Assembly: GCA_022578605.1 (NCBI GenBank)
Contig: MU394059.1
Coordinates: 310,001 to 374,000 of the forward strand
Direction of reading: 5' to 3'
Source: Camillea tinctor
Lineage: Eukaryota > Ascomycota > Sordariomycetes > Xylariales > Xylariaceae
Length of the DNA: 64,000 nt
This document shows positions 63,227 through 64,000 of this stretch, one piece after another (the stretch's first letter is position 1; each line of letters begins with the position of its first letter). A program made the translations under genes and the position numbers. The notes below the pieces were generated by a model. The model had not been told where the DNA came from, did not search any database, and worked only from the letters and a program-made list of their open reading frames with translations.

Positions 63227-64000
63227 CGAGCTCGCCTATTTGAAATAGATATAAGCACGTGTTGATGACGACGACGGGAAGAAGAAGGAGGAGGAGCAGG
63301 AGGAAGGGGTGGTGATGCGTGCAGAGAATGAAAGTGAGCATCAAATATCTAATTTGTGTGAATGTATGCATGTATGCATGTAAGTGGTAGGTAGTAGTAG
63401 TTGTCAGGGTATATGATATTGACTACTCCGTACTGATTTAGCAGTGGTGGTGGTATCGATGTTATTGAACTGCCCACCTCTTTTGATATTCCTTCCATTA
63501 TATTCAAGTCCCGACGGGGAGCAGTGACGATCATAGTCGTTTTCCTGCCTAGCTGTTACGATGGAATGCTGGTTTGGGCATAGCTTCAAGAGTCTGCTAA
63601 TATGAAACAACGAAAGACTCCATAGCGCATGCAACTCAATTTGGAGCAGTAATTGCCTAGGAATGTTGTTGTTACTTAGTACTGTTTCTTGCCATTGCCT
63701 GTTTCCACTCTAAGTATAGTGAGGTGAAGGATATCAAATGCCATCAAGAGGTCGCTCGATTCATATGAACAGCTATTAGAAAAACTATCTAGGTACCGAC
63801 CTAGTAGGTGTGTACCAACTTACATAACCTGCTAGGTTAGTGTACTTAGGCAGGTTAGGCTCTTTATTAGTTTAGGTTTAACGTTGTAGTAGCAGGTAGG
63901 TAAAGGCAAGGCGGGGCCAATTAATGCGCTGCTTTGAATTTGGAGAAGGATGCCTTCCCACCGAATCGGTACTTACACTTCTTCGCGGTGAGTATAGATT

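Larger units (their letters stand above)
59064..64000. other. Right flank without a convincing gene
   Basis: Upstream of the F-box/WD40 gene the coding strand is A/G-rich (its 5' leader region). Beyond, up to 64 kb, frames are short. A 159-codon plus frame at 60362-60841 is fed by A-, G- and C-runs (a C run lies at 60514-60527). A small ATG frame at 62945-63226 is listed separately. An inverted repeat lies at 61050-61075. The window edge at 63970-64000 has donor-like GTAAGT and GTGAGT on opposite strands, so an exon may begin outside. Confidence 0.5.

Noticed and set aside
1..64000. CRISPR arrays, prophage, insertion sequences or operons
   Set aside because: None seen; the genes are spliced eukaryotic genes.

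Overview
This is nuclear DNA of a filamentous ascomycete (Pezizomycotina, most likely a Sordariomycete). The evidence is short spliceosomal introns of 55-163 bases with GTATGT/GTGAGT donors, CTAAC-like branch sites and CAG/TAG acceptors, together with fungal-type proteins (YVH1 phosphatase, Mediator subunit 18, fungal rhodopsin-fold membrane protein, FWD-1-type F-box/WD40 protein). A 10-base N run between two C homopolymers shows that this is a draft assembly. I saw no tRNA, rRNA, CRISPR array, prokaryotic feature or telomere array.

Layout. Bases 1-11946 hold no gene I can support, only simple repeats, homopolymers and one weak retroelement-like fragment. Bases 11947-17301 carry two intron-containing genes on the minus strand: the dual-specificity phosphatase YVH1 and a 650-residue C2H2 zinc-finger protein. 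Bases 17302-45755 (28 kb) contain no intact gene. The right part of this tract (about 36-45.7 kb) is visibly AT-rich and contains gene relics: a Copia-like gag/protease fragment near 36.5 kb, a weaker reverse-transcriptase-like fragment near 38.8 kb, and the clearly recognisable 3' end of a dead highly reducing polyketide synthase (enoyl reductase end, ketoreductase, acyl carrier protein) at 40.7-42.4 kb, broken by stop codons and frameshifts. Bases 45756-59063 form a gene-dense, GC-balanced block: MED18 (-), a secreted bicovalent-flavin oxidase (-), a rhodopsin-fold seven-helix protein (+), VPS60 (+) and an F-box/WD40 protein (-). The last 5 kb are again without a convincing gene.

The intact genes are mostly housekeeping: ribosome maturation (YVH1), RNA polymerase II transcription (MED18), endosomal sorting (VPS60) and SCF ubiquitin ligase targeting (F-box/WD40). 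They do not form one pathway. The flavin oxidase and rhodopsin-fold gene are the only accessory-looking pair, and nothing in the sequence links them functionally. All gene models were built by joining exons by eye; every join keeps frame and domain continuity.

I did not find a convincing undescribed system. The observations most worth checking are the decayed polyketide synthase, a dispersed 8-base palindrome (ACCTAGGT) present 15 times where about one is expected, the sharp GC step inside the flavin oxidase gene, and the (GGGTAA)n tract inside the YVH1 intron.
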